From Panorpa germanica (lineage: Eukaryota; Arthropoda; Insecta; Mecoptera; Panorpidae), in NCBI GenBank assembly GCA_963678705.1, contig OY783219.1, forward strand, positions 12,462,001 through 12,526,000: a stretch of DNA of 64,000 nt, written 5' to 3'. Shown here in pieces: positions 44,819 to 55,380 of the stretch (position 1 is its first letter; each line of letters opens with the position of its first letter). A program made the translations under genes and the position numbers. The notes under the pieces were generated by a model. It searched no databases, was not told the DNA's origin, and saw nothing but the letters and a program-made list of their open reading frames with translations.

Positions 44819-45844
44819 TATTACATAAATGTTAAATTTGAGTTTTAATATATACTCACATAACGCGTTATGCGTGATTGTTTAATGAAGATACCATCAA
44901 TTATGATAAATTATTATTTGAATAAATGATATTGAAACAATAGCTAATAAAACGAACTAGTAATAATATATGTGTATATATATTATATAAATGTATATTT
45001 TACGTATATGAACTTCATTATTCTTTAAAATATGTAAATAATAGTCATAATTGAAGTACAGGGGATTCACCAATAAATCAAATAATATTTTTCCAAATAA
45101 TAATAAACTATATGATTTGTACTATACTATATGTGATTCTAGTCTAGACCACATAGGCTAGACGTAACGAACGAATTTGGTCACAATAGGTTATAGTTAG
45201 AACTATGTGTGTATATATCAATACCGCAAGCATCGAATTAATCGTGTCAAATAGATGGTCAATGACTATACCAATTAACGCGGTCAGGGTTTGAATGGGT
45301 GAGTTGGGAAACCCGTTCAGATTATGGATATGATGGTATTCGAATAAGGGTAAATCCGTTGACATTGTACCACTCGTGCCAGCGGTGAACAGACTTCTAT
45401 TCACCATCTTCAGTGATCTATATTAGTTGGGATATTCTCCTCAAACTACATACCTAAAATTCCACCTTCCATATACAGAAGTAGATGCAATTTCTCCACA
45501 AACTTCGTGAGTTTATGGAGTATAGGCTAACACCGCATAACTCTAGGAGTGGAGGAAAATTCCATTAAGATTTACTGCACACTACACGTATTAAACTTGT
45601 ACTTTTATTCCCAGAGATGGAATAAATAGAGCTTCACACGAACACGAGGCTTTTCTCGTCTCGTCTTGTTTCTTGTCTCGTAAAAGAGAGACAATCGCAT
45701 TGTAAATAATTTCTATTCACATTTATTTTGCCTTAAAACATTCGTTTCCGTTCGGCTACAAAATGTTGTAAAAGACAAAATTATAAAATAAAATATTTAA
45801 CAGATGTGCGTTTACCAGATTTTATAACCAGCCTGTAACAAGAA
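44819..45844. other. B3 upstream region, no gene seen
   Basis: Positions 44819 to about 45640 match the B2 upstream region (33279 to about 34110). Beyond that the sequences differ; here short TCTCGTCTCGTCTTG repeats follow. The small frame near 45144-45407 is not kept in the B2 copy. Confidence 0.6.
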
Positions 45845-45995
45845 GCGATAAACGCAAAGAGAGAGATAGATGCTTAGTGTCCTATCTGTCTCTTTCTAGC
45901 CGAACCTTTGCTACTGCCTTGACTGATTAGCGGTGCTCGACTAGAAAGAGACACAGAGGACACTTGTCAGCTATCTCTCTCTTTACCATTATCGC
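45845..45995. repeat. imperfect inverted repeat (hairpin of about 64-bp arms)
   Basis: The arm 45845-45907 (GCGATAAACGCAAAGAGAGA...CTCTTTCTAG) pairs with 45932-45995 on the other strand, with roughly a quarter of positions differing and a loop of about 24 nt. Both arms hold an AAAGAGAGAGATAG block and a GTCTCTTTCTAG block. It may be a tiny MITE or a hairpin-forming element; I could not assign it to a family. Confidence 0.65.
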
Positions 45996-46486
45996 AGTAT
46001 TCAGCCTCTTGCATTGCTATTCTTATACCTCTATGCTTGCCACAGGCGCTTCATACCCTCGTTATGCCACTGTGTATCTCTGAGATGTATTTTGGACTAC
46101 TAAATGGGCTTGAGTCCTCATTTTTTAGTGGTCGATTTTTCAATTGTTGATTGAAGTTGATGTTAATAAATGTATATTGGCGTGTCTATTTTATTAAACA
46201 TCAAAATATTAACGAAAATATAGCAATTAAAAGTACGTCGGTGAAGATAGCAGCCGATTCGATAGCAGTCGATTCGGACTAGTGTTGTAAATCAAAACTA
46301 ATTCGGTGTTAAATCGAAATTAAAATTACATGGCTAATCGGAACATTTAAGCAAATATTTAAGTAATAATAGACTGTAGAAGTATTAAGTAACCTAAATA
46401 TTATTATATAATGTATAAATTCACCAATTAGTGTCTTATATTGCTGTTTTAGTATAAGAAAATAAAACGCAAACGAACATCTAAAT

Positions 46487-47262
46487 CCTCATAACTTTTT
46501 GATATTATTTTTTTATAAATAGGTTAACTAATATGTCTCTTAGGTAATTACAAAATTTCAGCCGTCACAAATTCTTATTTTCTACAAAAAGTGCAATTTA
46601 ATAAAACTATATACAGCTCTGTTTCATATCTGTGCCGCAACTCATAAGAAGCTTAAAAATCTAAAAAACTTTATCATTTAATGAAATTATTTTTTTATAA
46701 ATAGTTTAACTAATATGTCTCTTAGGTAGTTACAAAATTTCAGCCATCACAAATTCTTATTTTCTTCAAAAAGTGCAATTTAGTGAAACTATATACAGCT
46801 CTGTTTCATATTTGTATTGGCAACTTATAAGATGTCAAATTCAAAGATAACCTAAAAATTCAGTACGTTTATAAAATCTGGCAGTCGATTCAGTGACAGC
46901 TCTGTTCCATATCTGTGCGGCAACATATAAGATATTTAAAAATCGTAAAAACCTCATTATGTAATAAAATTATTTTTTTTATAAATAGCAATTGCAATTT
47001 ATATAAAATTAAATTTGCAATAATATTGCAATTTAGTAAATTCCTATACAATGACAGCTCTGTTTCATATCTGTGCGGCAACTCATAATTAGCTTAAAAA
47101 TCTAAAAAACTTTATCATTTAATGAAATTATTTTTTTATAAATAGTTTAACTAATATGTCTCTTAGGTAGTTACAAAATTTCAGCCGTCACAAGTTTTTA
47201 TTTTCTTCAAAAAGTGCAATTTAGTGAAACTATATACAGCTCTGTTTCATATCTGTGTGACC
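46487..47262 (-). repeat. left-arm subrepeats, about four diverged copies
   Basis: The repeat unit runs through CTCTTAGGTA(A/G)TTACAAAATT and TACAGCTCTGTTTCATATCT, in inverted orientation to the right arm. The middle copies (46840-47070) are strongly altered and partly deleted, unlike the uniform right arm. Confidence 0.8.
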
Positions 47263-48229
47263 ATGATGATAAATCAGACAAGCAAGAAAATTCTCTAAAT
47301 AATTACATTTAGAAAATTACAATTTAGAAATTTACAAAATTTTCTTTCGATTTATCAATTATTAAAAGTTTAAAAAATATTTCATTAGATATAAAATAGT
47401 AGCTCCTCAAAATTACATTTCATGCTTTGATTTCCTATCGAATTTCAAATAAACTTGTATATTTGAACTTTGATAATGTTTGAAACCTTAAAATCCTTAA
47501 ATAATTTTTCTTTAAAAAAACAGACGTACTTTATTCATGATATTGACTCGTTTGACACGTTTATAAAGAATTAATTGGCGACCTGCTAGCTTCCTAATTT
47601 GAGGCAACCAATTGATTGACGAATAAAGAGCACAATCGTGATTCTTATTTTAGGTGCGTCATCATTTTTAATTTTTCATAATCATTAAAATTGTAACAAA
47701 ATAGTTACATTTAAATGACATAAACAATTTCTCCGTATATTTTTTATTGTTTTCAGCACTGTTATATCTATCAATATCATATCCTTTCAAAAATCCTTCC
47801 CCTCCTGGCTACAATTTTCTCACCTTCCCGTCAGTGTAGCTGTTACATTTATTTACTTACGTCTTATTAAATAATTAAAACTATCTTCAGTTAGTAGCAA
47901 TTCATTTAAGAATAAATTTCAAAACATCATTTTCTGAATTTCACTTTTTTTAAACTGTACTGGTTGTATTTATTTAAAGACGTTTGTAAATAAATAAACT
48001 AACGAGAAAGTATATTAAATTTTGATATAAACTCAATAATGTAATAATATAAACATTTTTATTTCAGTTGTCTCTTTAAAAAGAGGTCAATTCAAATTTA
48101 AAATAGTGATATCTACAAAGGTATTGATTGGTGCAAAATTTGAATTAAACCTTTCTGATATAATATTTATAGGCATTTGGTTCGTTGCCAGCATACATAT
48201 GAATAGGAGCTGTCATTGTACATGATTTC

Positions 48230-50152
48230 ACTAAATTGCACTTTTTGAAGAAAATAAGAATAAGTGACTGCTGAAATTTTGTAACTACCTAAGAGACATA
48301 TTAGTTAAACTATTTATAAAAAAATAATTTCATTAAATGATAAAGTTTTCTAGATTTTTAAGCTTCTTATGACTTGCCGCACAGATATGAAACAGAGCTG
48401 TATATAGTTTCACTAAATTGCACTTTTTGAAGAAAATAAGAATTTGTGACGGCTGAAATTTTGTAATTACGTAAGAGACATATTAGTTAACCTATTTATA
48501 AAAAAATAATATCATTAAATGATAAAGTTTTTTAGATTTTTAAGCTTCTTATGACTTGCCGCACAGATATGAAACAGAGCTGTATATAGTTTCACTAAAT
48601 TGCACTTTTTGAAGAAAATAAGAATTTGTGACGGCTGAAATTTTGTAATTACCTAAGAGACATATTAGTTAAACTATTTATAAAAAAATAATTTCATTAA
48701 ATGATAAAGTTTTCTAGATTTTTAAGCTTCTTATGACTTGCCGCACAGATATGAAACAGAGCTGTATATAGTTTCACTAAATTGCACTTTTTGAAGAAAA
48801 TAAGAATTTGTGACGGCTGAAATTTTGTAATTACCTAAGAGACATATTAGTTAACCTATTTATAAAAAAATAATATCATTAAATGATAAAGTTTTTTAGA
48901 TTTTTAAGCTTCTTATGACTTGCCGCACAGATATGAAACAGAGCTGTATATAGTTTCACTAAATTGCACTTTTTGAAGAAAATAAGAATTTGTGACGGCT
49001 GAAATTTTGTAATTACCTAAGAGACATATTAGTTAAACTATTTATAAAAAAATAATTTCATTAAATGATAAAGTTTTTTAGATTTTTAAGCTTCTTATGA
49101 CTTGCCGCACAGATATGAAACAGAGCTGTATATAGTTTCACTAAATTGCACTTTTTGAAAAAAATAAGAATTTGTGACGACTGAAATTTTGTAATTACCT
49201 AAGAGACATATTAGTTAAACTATTTACAAAAATATAATTTCATTAAATGATAAAGTTTTCTAGATTTTTAAGCTTCTTATGACTTGCCGCACAGATATGA
49301 AACAGAGCTGTATATAGTTTCACTAAATTGCACTTTTTGAAGAAAATAAGAATTTGTGACGGCTGAAATTTTGTAATTACCTAAGAGACATATTAGTTAA
49401 CCTATTTATAAAAAAATAATATCATTAAATGATAAAGTTTTTTAGATTTTTAAGCTTCTTATGACTTGCCGCACAGATATGAAACAGAGCTGTATATAGT
49501 TTCACTAAATTGCACTTTTTGAAGAAAATAAGAATTTGTGACGGCTGAAATTTTGTAATTACCTAAGAGACATATTAGTTAAACTATTTATAAAAAAATA
49601 ATTTCATTAAATGATAAAGTTTTTTAGATTTTTAAGCTTCTTATGACTTGCCGCACAGATATGAAACAGAGCTGTATATAGTTTCACTAAATTGCACTTT
49701 TTGAAGAAAATAAGAATTTGTGACGGCTGAAATTTTGTAATTACCTAAGAGACATATTAGTTAAACTATTTATAAAAAAATAATTTCATTAAATGATAAA
49801 GTTTTTTAGATTTTTAAGCTTCTTATGACTTGCCGCACAGATATGAAACAGAGCTGTATATAGTTTCACTAAATTGCACTTTTTGAAAAAAATAAGAATT
49901 TGTGACGACTGAAATTTTGTAATTACCTAAGAGACATATTAGTTAAACTATTTACAAAAATATAATTTCATTAAATGATAAAGTTTTCTAGATTTTTAAG
50001 CTTCTTATGACTTGCCGCACAGATATGAAACTGAGCTGTATATAGTTTCACTAAATTGCACTTTTTGAAGAAAATAAGAATTTGTGACGGCTGAAATTTT
50101 GTAATTACCTAAGAGACATATTAGTTAACCTATTTATAAAAAAATAATATCA
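48230..50152 (+). repeat. right-arm tandem array, period 182 bp, about 10.5 copies
   Basis: Copies start with ACTAAATTGCACTTTTTGAA at 48230, 48412, 48594, 48776, 48958, 49140, 49322, 49504, 49686, 49868 and 50050: a strict 182-bp step. The last copy is cut at about 50152, where the unique terminal arm begins. Variant bases (TTAAACTATT or TTAACCTATT, GTTTTCTAG or GTTTTTTAG, TTTACAAAAATA) define subtypes that recur in order, a higher-order pattern. It is not a CRISPR: there are no spacers. Confidence 0.93.
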
Positions 50153-50934
50153 AAAAGTTATGAGGATTTAGATGTTCGTTTGCGTTTTATTTTCCTATAC
50201 TAAAACAGCAATATAAGACACTAATTGGTGAATTTATACATTATATAATAATATTTAGGTTACTTAATACTTCTACAGTCTATTATTACTTAAATATTTG
50301 CTTAAATGTTCCGATTAGCCATGTAATTTTAATTTCGATTTAACACCGAATTAGTTTTGATTTACAACACAAGTCCGAATCGACTGCTATCGAATCGGCT
50401 GATATCTTCACCGACGTATTAAAAGTTTGAATTGTAGTTTTAGCGCTAGAAATAGTCGACCATATTTTTATGACGTGAAATGCATTTTAACGTCAGTTAT
50501 TTTTTGAGTAGGTCAGTGCTGTGGTAATGTTCTGTAGCTGTTGGTAGTCGAAATAATCAAGTCAAGTCAAAGAATAATAAGTTTTTATTTTATTTAACCC
50601 TGCTAAGGCAGACATAATATTGAAATTTGATTGTTCCTTGAAATAGCTGTAAATAATATTTGATATTTTGATATATAAATACATATAGCAGAGATTTATG
50701 ATCTGTAAGGTTGGTAACCTTACACAAGGATTGTGATGTCACATGCACTTGGAAAGTGTACAACGTTGAATCCCTTTAATAATTAAAGAGACAAAATGAC
50801 TTTTTTAATTGTTAATATCTTTTAACATATAAGGAGTTATTAAAAAATAATTGAACATTTGAGGTTCTAGTAACCCACTTTATCAATATATAGTACACTT
50901 TTATAGAAATTAGGACATAGGACACAAGCCCATT

Positions 50935-51281
50935 GTCATAATATATATCATGACGACTTTCATTCCTGTCTTTCTACATGTTTGTTGACACATGCTAAAA
51001 GTTATTGTAACATACAAAACAAAGGTTGCAAACAGGTTGTTTGCTCTGTAATAGTATTATCAAACCCACGGATTCTGACAGCCCCATGCACCCGAATCTC
51101 CTGCAGATGGAAGCACAGCCAGATTGACCACCCACGATAAATATTTATGCAAATTACCTTATTATAAATTCACATTTCATATTTCATTAAAAACTAATAA
51201 AATAATCCATGCAAGGCAATTTACGTACTCTTCTCTCTGAGTGGTAATTTAGATTACTAAACAAGATTTAATTATATGAGT
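50935..51281. other. loop between the two inverted 640-bp elements, no gene seen
   Basis: This is unique sequence of about 350 bp between the inner ends of the facing elements. It has no frame or repeat that I recognise. Confidence 0.6.
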
Positions 51282-51920
51282 AATGGGCTTGTGTCCTATG
51301 TCTTAATTTCTACAAAACTGTACTATATATTGATAAAGTGGGTTACTAGAACCTCAAATGTTCAATTATTTTTTAATAACTCCTTATATGTTAAGAGATA
51401 TTAACAATTAAAAAAGTCATTTTGTCTCTTTAATTATTAAAGGGATTCAACGTTGTACACATTCCAAATGCATGTGACATCACAATCCTTGTGTAAGGTT
51501 ACCAACCTTACAGCTCATAAATCTCTGCTATATGTATTTATATATCAAAATATCAAATATTATTTACAGCTATTTCAAGGAACACTCAAATTCCAATATT
51601 ATGTCTGCCTTGGCAGGGTTAAATAAAGTAAAAACTTATTATTCTTTAACTTGACTTGATTATTCGACTACCAACAGCTACGAAACGTTACCACAGCACT
51701 GACCTACTCAACAAATAACTGACGTTAAAATGCATTTCACGTCATACAAATATTGTCGACCATTTCTAGCGCTAAAACTACAATTCAAACTTTTAATTTC
51801 TATATCTCCGTCAATATTTAGATATTTAATAAAATAGACACGCCAATACACATTTATTAACATCAATTTCAATCAACAATTGAAAAATCGACCACTAAAA
51901 AATGAGGACACAAGCCCATT
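51282..51920 (-). mobile_element. TIR element copy 2, uninterrupted (639 bp)
   Basis: It starts AATGGGCTTGTGTCCTAT and ends GAGGACACAAGCCCATT. It is the reverse complement of copy 1 and shows the empty site of the foldback insertion (AAATTAAAAGTTTGAATTG on the other strand). It is non-coding. Its family cannot be set, because the target duplication is unclear. Confidence 0.75.
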
Positions 51921-53170
51921 CGTAAGTTGAAATCAGCGTCGTATCTAAGTACTGGCGGCACATATTTTGATGCGACATCTTTCATATTCAGTTTTAGTTG
52001 TAAAAAGATGTAAAGAGATGCACTAATACAAAGTGCTGTTATAGCAGTCGAAACAATTTGTGAAGAGTAATGTATCGTAAAGACTAGAACTTTTAACGTA
52101 CAGACTTTTAAGTGCGACATAAACATGCAACACTAATAAAACACTTACTTGTGCTATTTTTTTTTAAATTTTAGGTAGTATTTTTCTAAGTCGGAACTAT
52201 TACAGTTTACCTACTCAGTCTCCAGTATAATCTCATTGTGCGTTGACGTTTTTTTTAGTTATGTTTAGTAAATAAAAAAAGATAATAAAAAAAATGGTGT
52301 TTCAATGGACAAATGAAAGAGACCTGAACAACAGACCCTTGTCAAACTGTATTTGACAAGGGTAATTACGAGTAAGCTACTTTTTTTGTAAACATTTTTT
52401 TTTCTAAAGCAGGTTGAAGGAATTCGTTCGAAATATGAAAGCTTCGACGTATTAAGATGCACGTCGCACTAGTGTGGATGTGTTGTACAACTTCTTTCAA
52501 CAAATGTTGGATGTCGTATGTTTAAGTCGCACGTAAGTGTTCCATACTTAAGAGATATCGGCTGAACGTTGAGTTAAAAGGAAAAAAATATAAGTGGCGA
52601 AAATTCACGAGACGTGGGACTATCCTTAGAACAGGAAGTACGAAGAAATGTTTGTATCAATGGACAGAATTTTATAGAAAATAAAAGAACGCTTTGATCA
52701 GTTGCATGTCCTTGAAAGAAAATATTCGTGCATAATAGGAACCAGTTACCCTACTAAATGGAGAATTTGAATGTCAAATAAATGACTTTACTGACATTGA
52801 TAACGAACAGTTTCACATGGAAAGAAGAGTATCCAGGTTTTTATGGCTGTACATGCACTACAAGAAGAGGCAAAACGTTGGAAAAACAGGGGGGAAGGCC
52901 CTCTTGATCTACTAAAATTTATTCAACAGTATAAATTGGAAAATTCTGTACCCAACATTGAAATTTACTAACAATTGTTATCAGTTGATTAAAGTTGATT
53001 AAAAATTATCTTCTTTTCAAAATGAGTAATTTAAGACTACAAAATCTTGGAATATTATCAATAGAACAAGAAATTACAAATAATATAAATTTTGGGAGCA
53101 TTATGCACAATTTTCTACTATGAAAGTTAGAAGAGTAAATATATAAATATGTTTACATACACATATGAGT
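51921..53170. other. intergenic stretch with one doubtful short frame, no gene supported
   Basis: On the minus strand an ATG at about 52126 opens a frame with a hydrophobic segment (STAITALCISASLYIFLQ). It runs into the repeat at 51920 and has no recognised family. A short tandem-like palindrome TTGTCAAACTGTATTTGACAA lies near 52335. Positions 52560-52970 are less AT-rich but show no continuous frame. Confidence 0.4.
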
Positions 53171-53175
53171 CCAAT

Positions 53176-53545
53176 TTGTTTTTTTTTTTAATAATAATTC
53201 ACGGGCTTCCTAGACCACGGTCCTTTTTTCGCCCTTCTTAATTCGTTTTATTAACATTTTACATATTTACATTTCATTTATTATTACACCTATACTTTTA
53301 AACCCGCTATATGCCATATTCTGTCTATCACTAAGCACACTGGACACCTCGGATATCTTAGTAGTTTTACCAAACATTTTACATTTTTTACCAAAACTCT
53401 GTACAAATTATTTCTGCAGGCCTCCGTTTCTGTACATTGGAAGATCAAATGTTCTGGATCTGCTACCCCTTCTCCACAATTGCACATATCTTCTTGCACC
53501 AAGTGATTTCATTTAAGATGTGCCAATTCTAAATATAAAATCACA
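53176..53545 (-). pseudogene. 5'-truncated I-like LINE, ORF2 C-terminus and 3' UTR
   Basis: The minus strand encodes the final zinc motif of an ORF2, CNCGEGVADPEHLIFQC, and ends at 53290. The 3' UTR follows, with GGGCGAAAAAAGG...GGAAGCCCG, and then an A tail (T run at 53178-53190). The sequence upstream of the zinc motif is frame-shifted or absent. It is a different family from the 20.7-26.0 kb LINE but has a similar 3' stem. Confidence 0.8.
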
Positions 53546-53747
53546 GTTTACATCGAGTCTTCTTGGTGAGCGCACGTATTTACAATAAACAAAACAATAA
53601 AATAAATAGTGATCTTTTTTTTTTGCAAATTATAATATTTTTTTTTCGTGATTTATTTTTATTTAAATTATAATTTATATTATTATTAAGTGTTATTAAT
53701 AAGAAGTGAAGTAACTTCTATTTAATTATCACTGGTTAATTAACAAT

Positions 53748-55175
53748 ATGGATATGGAGGTCGAACCTCCCGATAAAAATCCGATCAATAAAAACAACTC
53801 TGTGACTAACAAATCAATCCCTACAGATAAAACATCCAGTGATATAACAGAAAACTTAAATAACAATAGTGACAATGTTAAAAAAATATTTAATAATTTA
53901 TACAACACAGAAACAAAATATGACTCGTATAAAGTAATGATAGTTAAAAATAATAGTGATGGAAATACATTTTTTAGTTCTCTTAAATTAGCAGAAATAA
54001 TATGTAAAATTAGCAATAAATCTAATATAATAGAAATTAAAAAAGTGGGAAGAAATAGAGTAATCGTTCAATGTGCTAATGCAGTACTAGCTAACGAAAT
54101 TACCAAATCAACATTGCTGAAAAACAATGGGTATGAAGCGTTTATCCCATTTTACTGGTGCACAAAAGTTGCTATTATAAAAGGTGTTGATATTGAATAT
54201 TCGGAAGATACAATTTTAAATAATATAGAGTGTCCACCTTTTAAAGTAACGAGAGTGCAAAGGTTAAATCGAAAACTAAGAGTTGACGGAGCTATTAAAT
54301 ATGAACCCAGTACAACAGTGAAATTATTCTTTGAAGGACTTGCTATTCCTGCTTATGTTTACATGTGGAGAGTGAGACGAGCATGTGAACCATTTGTACA
54401 ACAGACGATACAATGTTATAATTGTTTTAAATTTGGACATGCAGCCACAAAATGTAGAGCAAAAGTAGCAAAATGTAAATTCTGCGGAAGTGAAGATCAT
54501 TTACGTACTGCATGCACATCTCCTAATCCGACATGCATAAATTGTAAACTTAACCACGAGGCTACAGACAATGAATGTCCTGAAAAAAAAAGACAAATCA
54601 AGATAAAAGATCTCATGGCCCAACACAATCTCAGTTTTTATGAAGCAAAATTAGAATTAACAGAAAAAAATACAGACTATTTATACTCAGTAAGAACTCA
54701 AAACTCTTTTGAAGCTCTAAACTACAATGAGACTTTTCCCAATATCACTAATAAGTACAATAGTATCAACATAATTCCAACATACAAACCAAACCCTTTA
54801 ACCAGAAGAACTAATACCAGAGTGAATAAATCAAATACAGGTAACTCGTTACAAAGATCTTACAGTCAACCACAACCTACGACATCCACTAAAGAACCAT
54901 TTCCAAAAAGAAGAAGAGAAGAAAAGAAACCTAACAATGAAGAAAGCGACACATACCTTAAGATAACTAATCAAGGAAAAAACAGAAAGCAAATCAACCA
55001 AGAGACACCTGATATTACAATGGAAAACAATGATAATGATACCTGCTATACATCAATATATAATAAAAATAATGATGACAAAATTAAAAATACAAACAAA
55101 GACCCAAATATTACATCCCAATCCCTTAGAAGCTACAAGAAACAAATATCTAGTGTACAATGGCCAAACTCGTAA
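53748..55175 (+). CDS. LINE ORF1, gag-like protein with three zinc knuckles (475 aa)
   Basis: ATG is at 53748-53750. An acidic, Asn-rich N-terminus precedes an RRM-like region at about residues 65-200. Three knuckles follow at about 224-290: CYNCFKFGHAATKC, CKFCGSEDHLRTAC and CINCKLNHEATDNEC. The C-terminal 180 residues are basic, low in complexity and probably disordered. ORF1 proteins bind the element RNA and form particles for target-primed copying. No break seen. Confidence 0.9.
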   Translation: MDMEVEPPDKNPINKNNSVTNKSIPTDKTSSDITENLNNNSDNVKKIFNNLYNTETKYDSYKVMIVKNNSDGNTFFSSLKLAEIICKISNKSNIIEIKKVGRNRVIVQCANAVLANEITKSTLLKNNGYEAFIPFYWCTKVAIIKGVDIEYSEDTILNNIECPPFKVTRVQRLNRKLRVDGAIKYEPSTTVKLFFEGLAIPAYVYMWRVRRACEPFVQQTIQCYNCFKFGHAATKCRAKVAKCKFCGSEDHLRTACTSPNPTCINCKLNHEATDNECPEKKRQIKIKDLMAQHNLSFYEAKLELTEKNTDYLYSVRTQNSFEALNYNETFPNITNKYNSINIIPTYKPNPLTRRTNTRVNKSNTGNSLQRSYSQPQPTTSTKEPFPKRRREEKKPNNEESDTYLKITNQGKNRKQINQETPDITMENNDNDTCYTSIYNKNNDDKIKNTNKDPNITSQSLRSYKKQISSVQWPNS

Positions 55176-55380
55176 GAAAACATCGATATATAAATTAAGT
55201 TTATTTTTTAAAAATCTATTCACATCACTAAACCTAATCGTTTAATAAATTTACTAAAATATTAAATCAACAATAATTATATAAACGGAGAGAAAAAAAA
55301 ATAAAATAAAATATATAAATAAATCTAACAACAAGACCAAGGACAGATATAAAAATCAATAATTAATTAAAACAGTTAAA

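Larger units (their letters stand above)
46234..50418. mobile_element. foldback-like transposon with long inverted arms made of 182-bp subrepeats
   Basis: Both ends begin TACGTCGGTGAAGATA and pair over about 250 bp before the subrepeats start. TTAAAAG (7 bp) is duplicated at 46227-46233 and 50419-50425, and the uninterrupted site is present in the 51282-51920 element. The left arm has about four diverged subrepeats. The right arm has about ten and a half nearly identical ones. The middle, about 47263-48229, is unique AT-rich DNA with no transposase. Long inverted arms built from direct repeats are the defining trait of Drosophila FB-type elements; the family name here is inference. Confidence 0.8.
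46103..50934 (+). mobile_element. TIR element copy 1 (AATGGGCTTGTGTCCT ends), interrupted by a foldback-like element
   Basis: The ends are AATGGGCTTGAGTCCTCA at 46103 and, reversed, AATGGGCTTGTGTCCTAT at 50934. Without the insert, this copy is about 640 bp and matches copy 2 (51282-51920) in the opposite orientation over its whole length. There is no coding content, and I could not find a target duplication. The two copies form a 640-bp inverted pair separated by about 350 bp. Confidence 0.7.

Noticed and set aside
45144..45407. 87-codon frame upstream of B3
   Set aside because: The near-identical region upstream of B2 does not keep the frame, and no motif is seen.
48230..50152. CRISPR-like array
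   Set aside because: The 182-bp units are contiguous with no unique spacers, and they form the arm of an inverted-repeat element in a eukaryotic genome.
51869..52126. 85-codon frame with a hydrophobic segment
   Set aside because: Part of it lies in the 640-bp repeat, no family is recognised, and no splice-compatible continuation was found.
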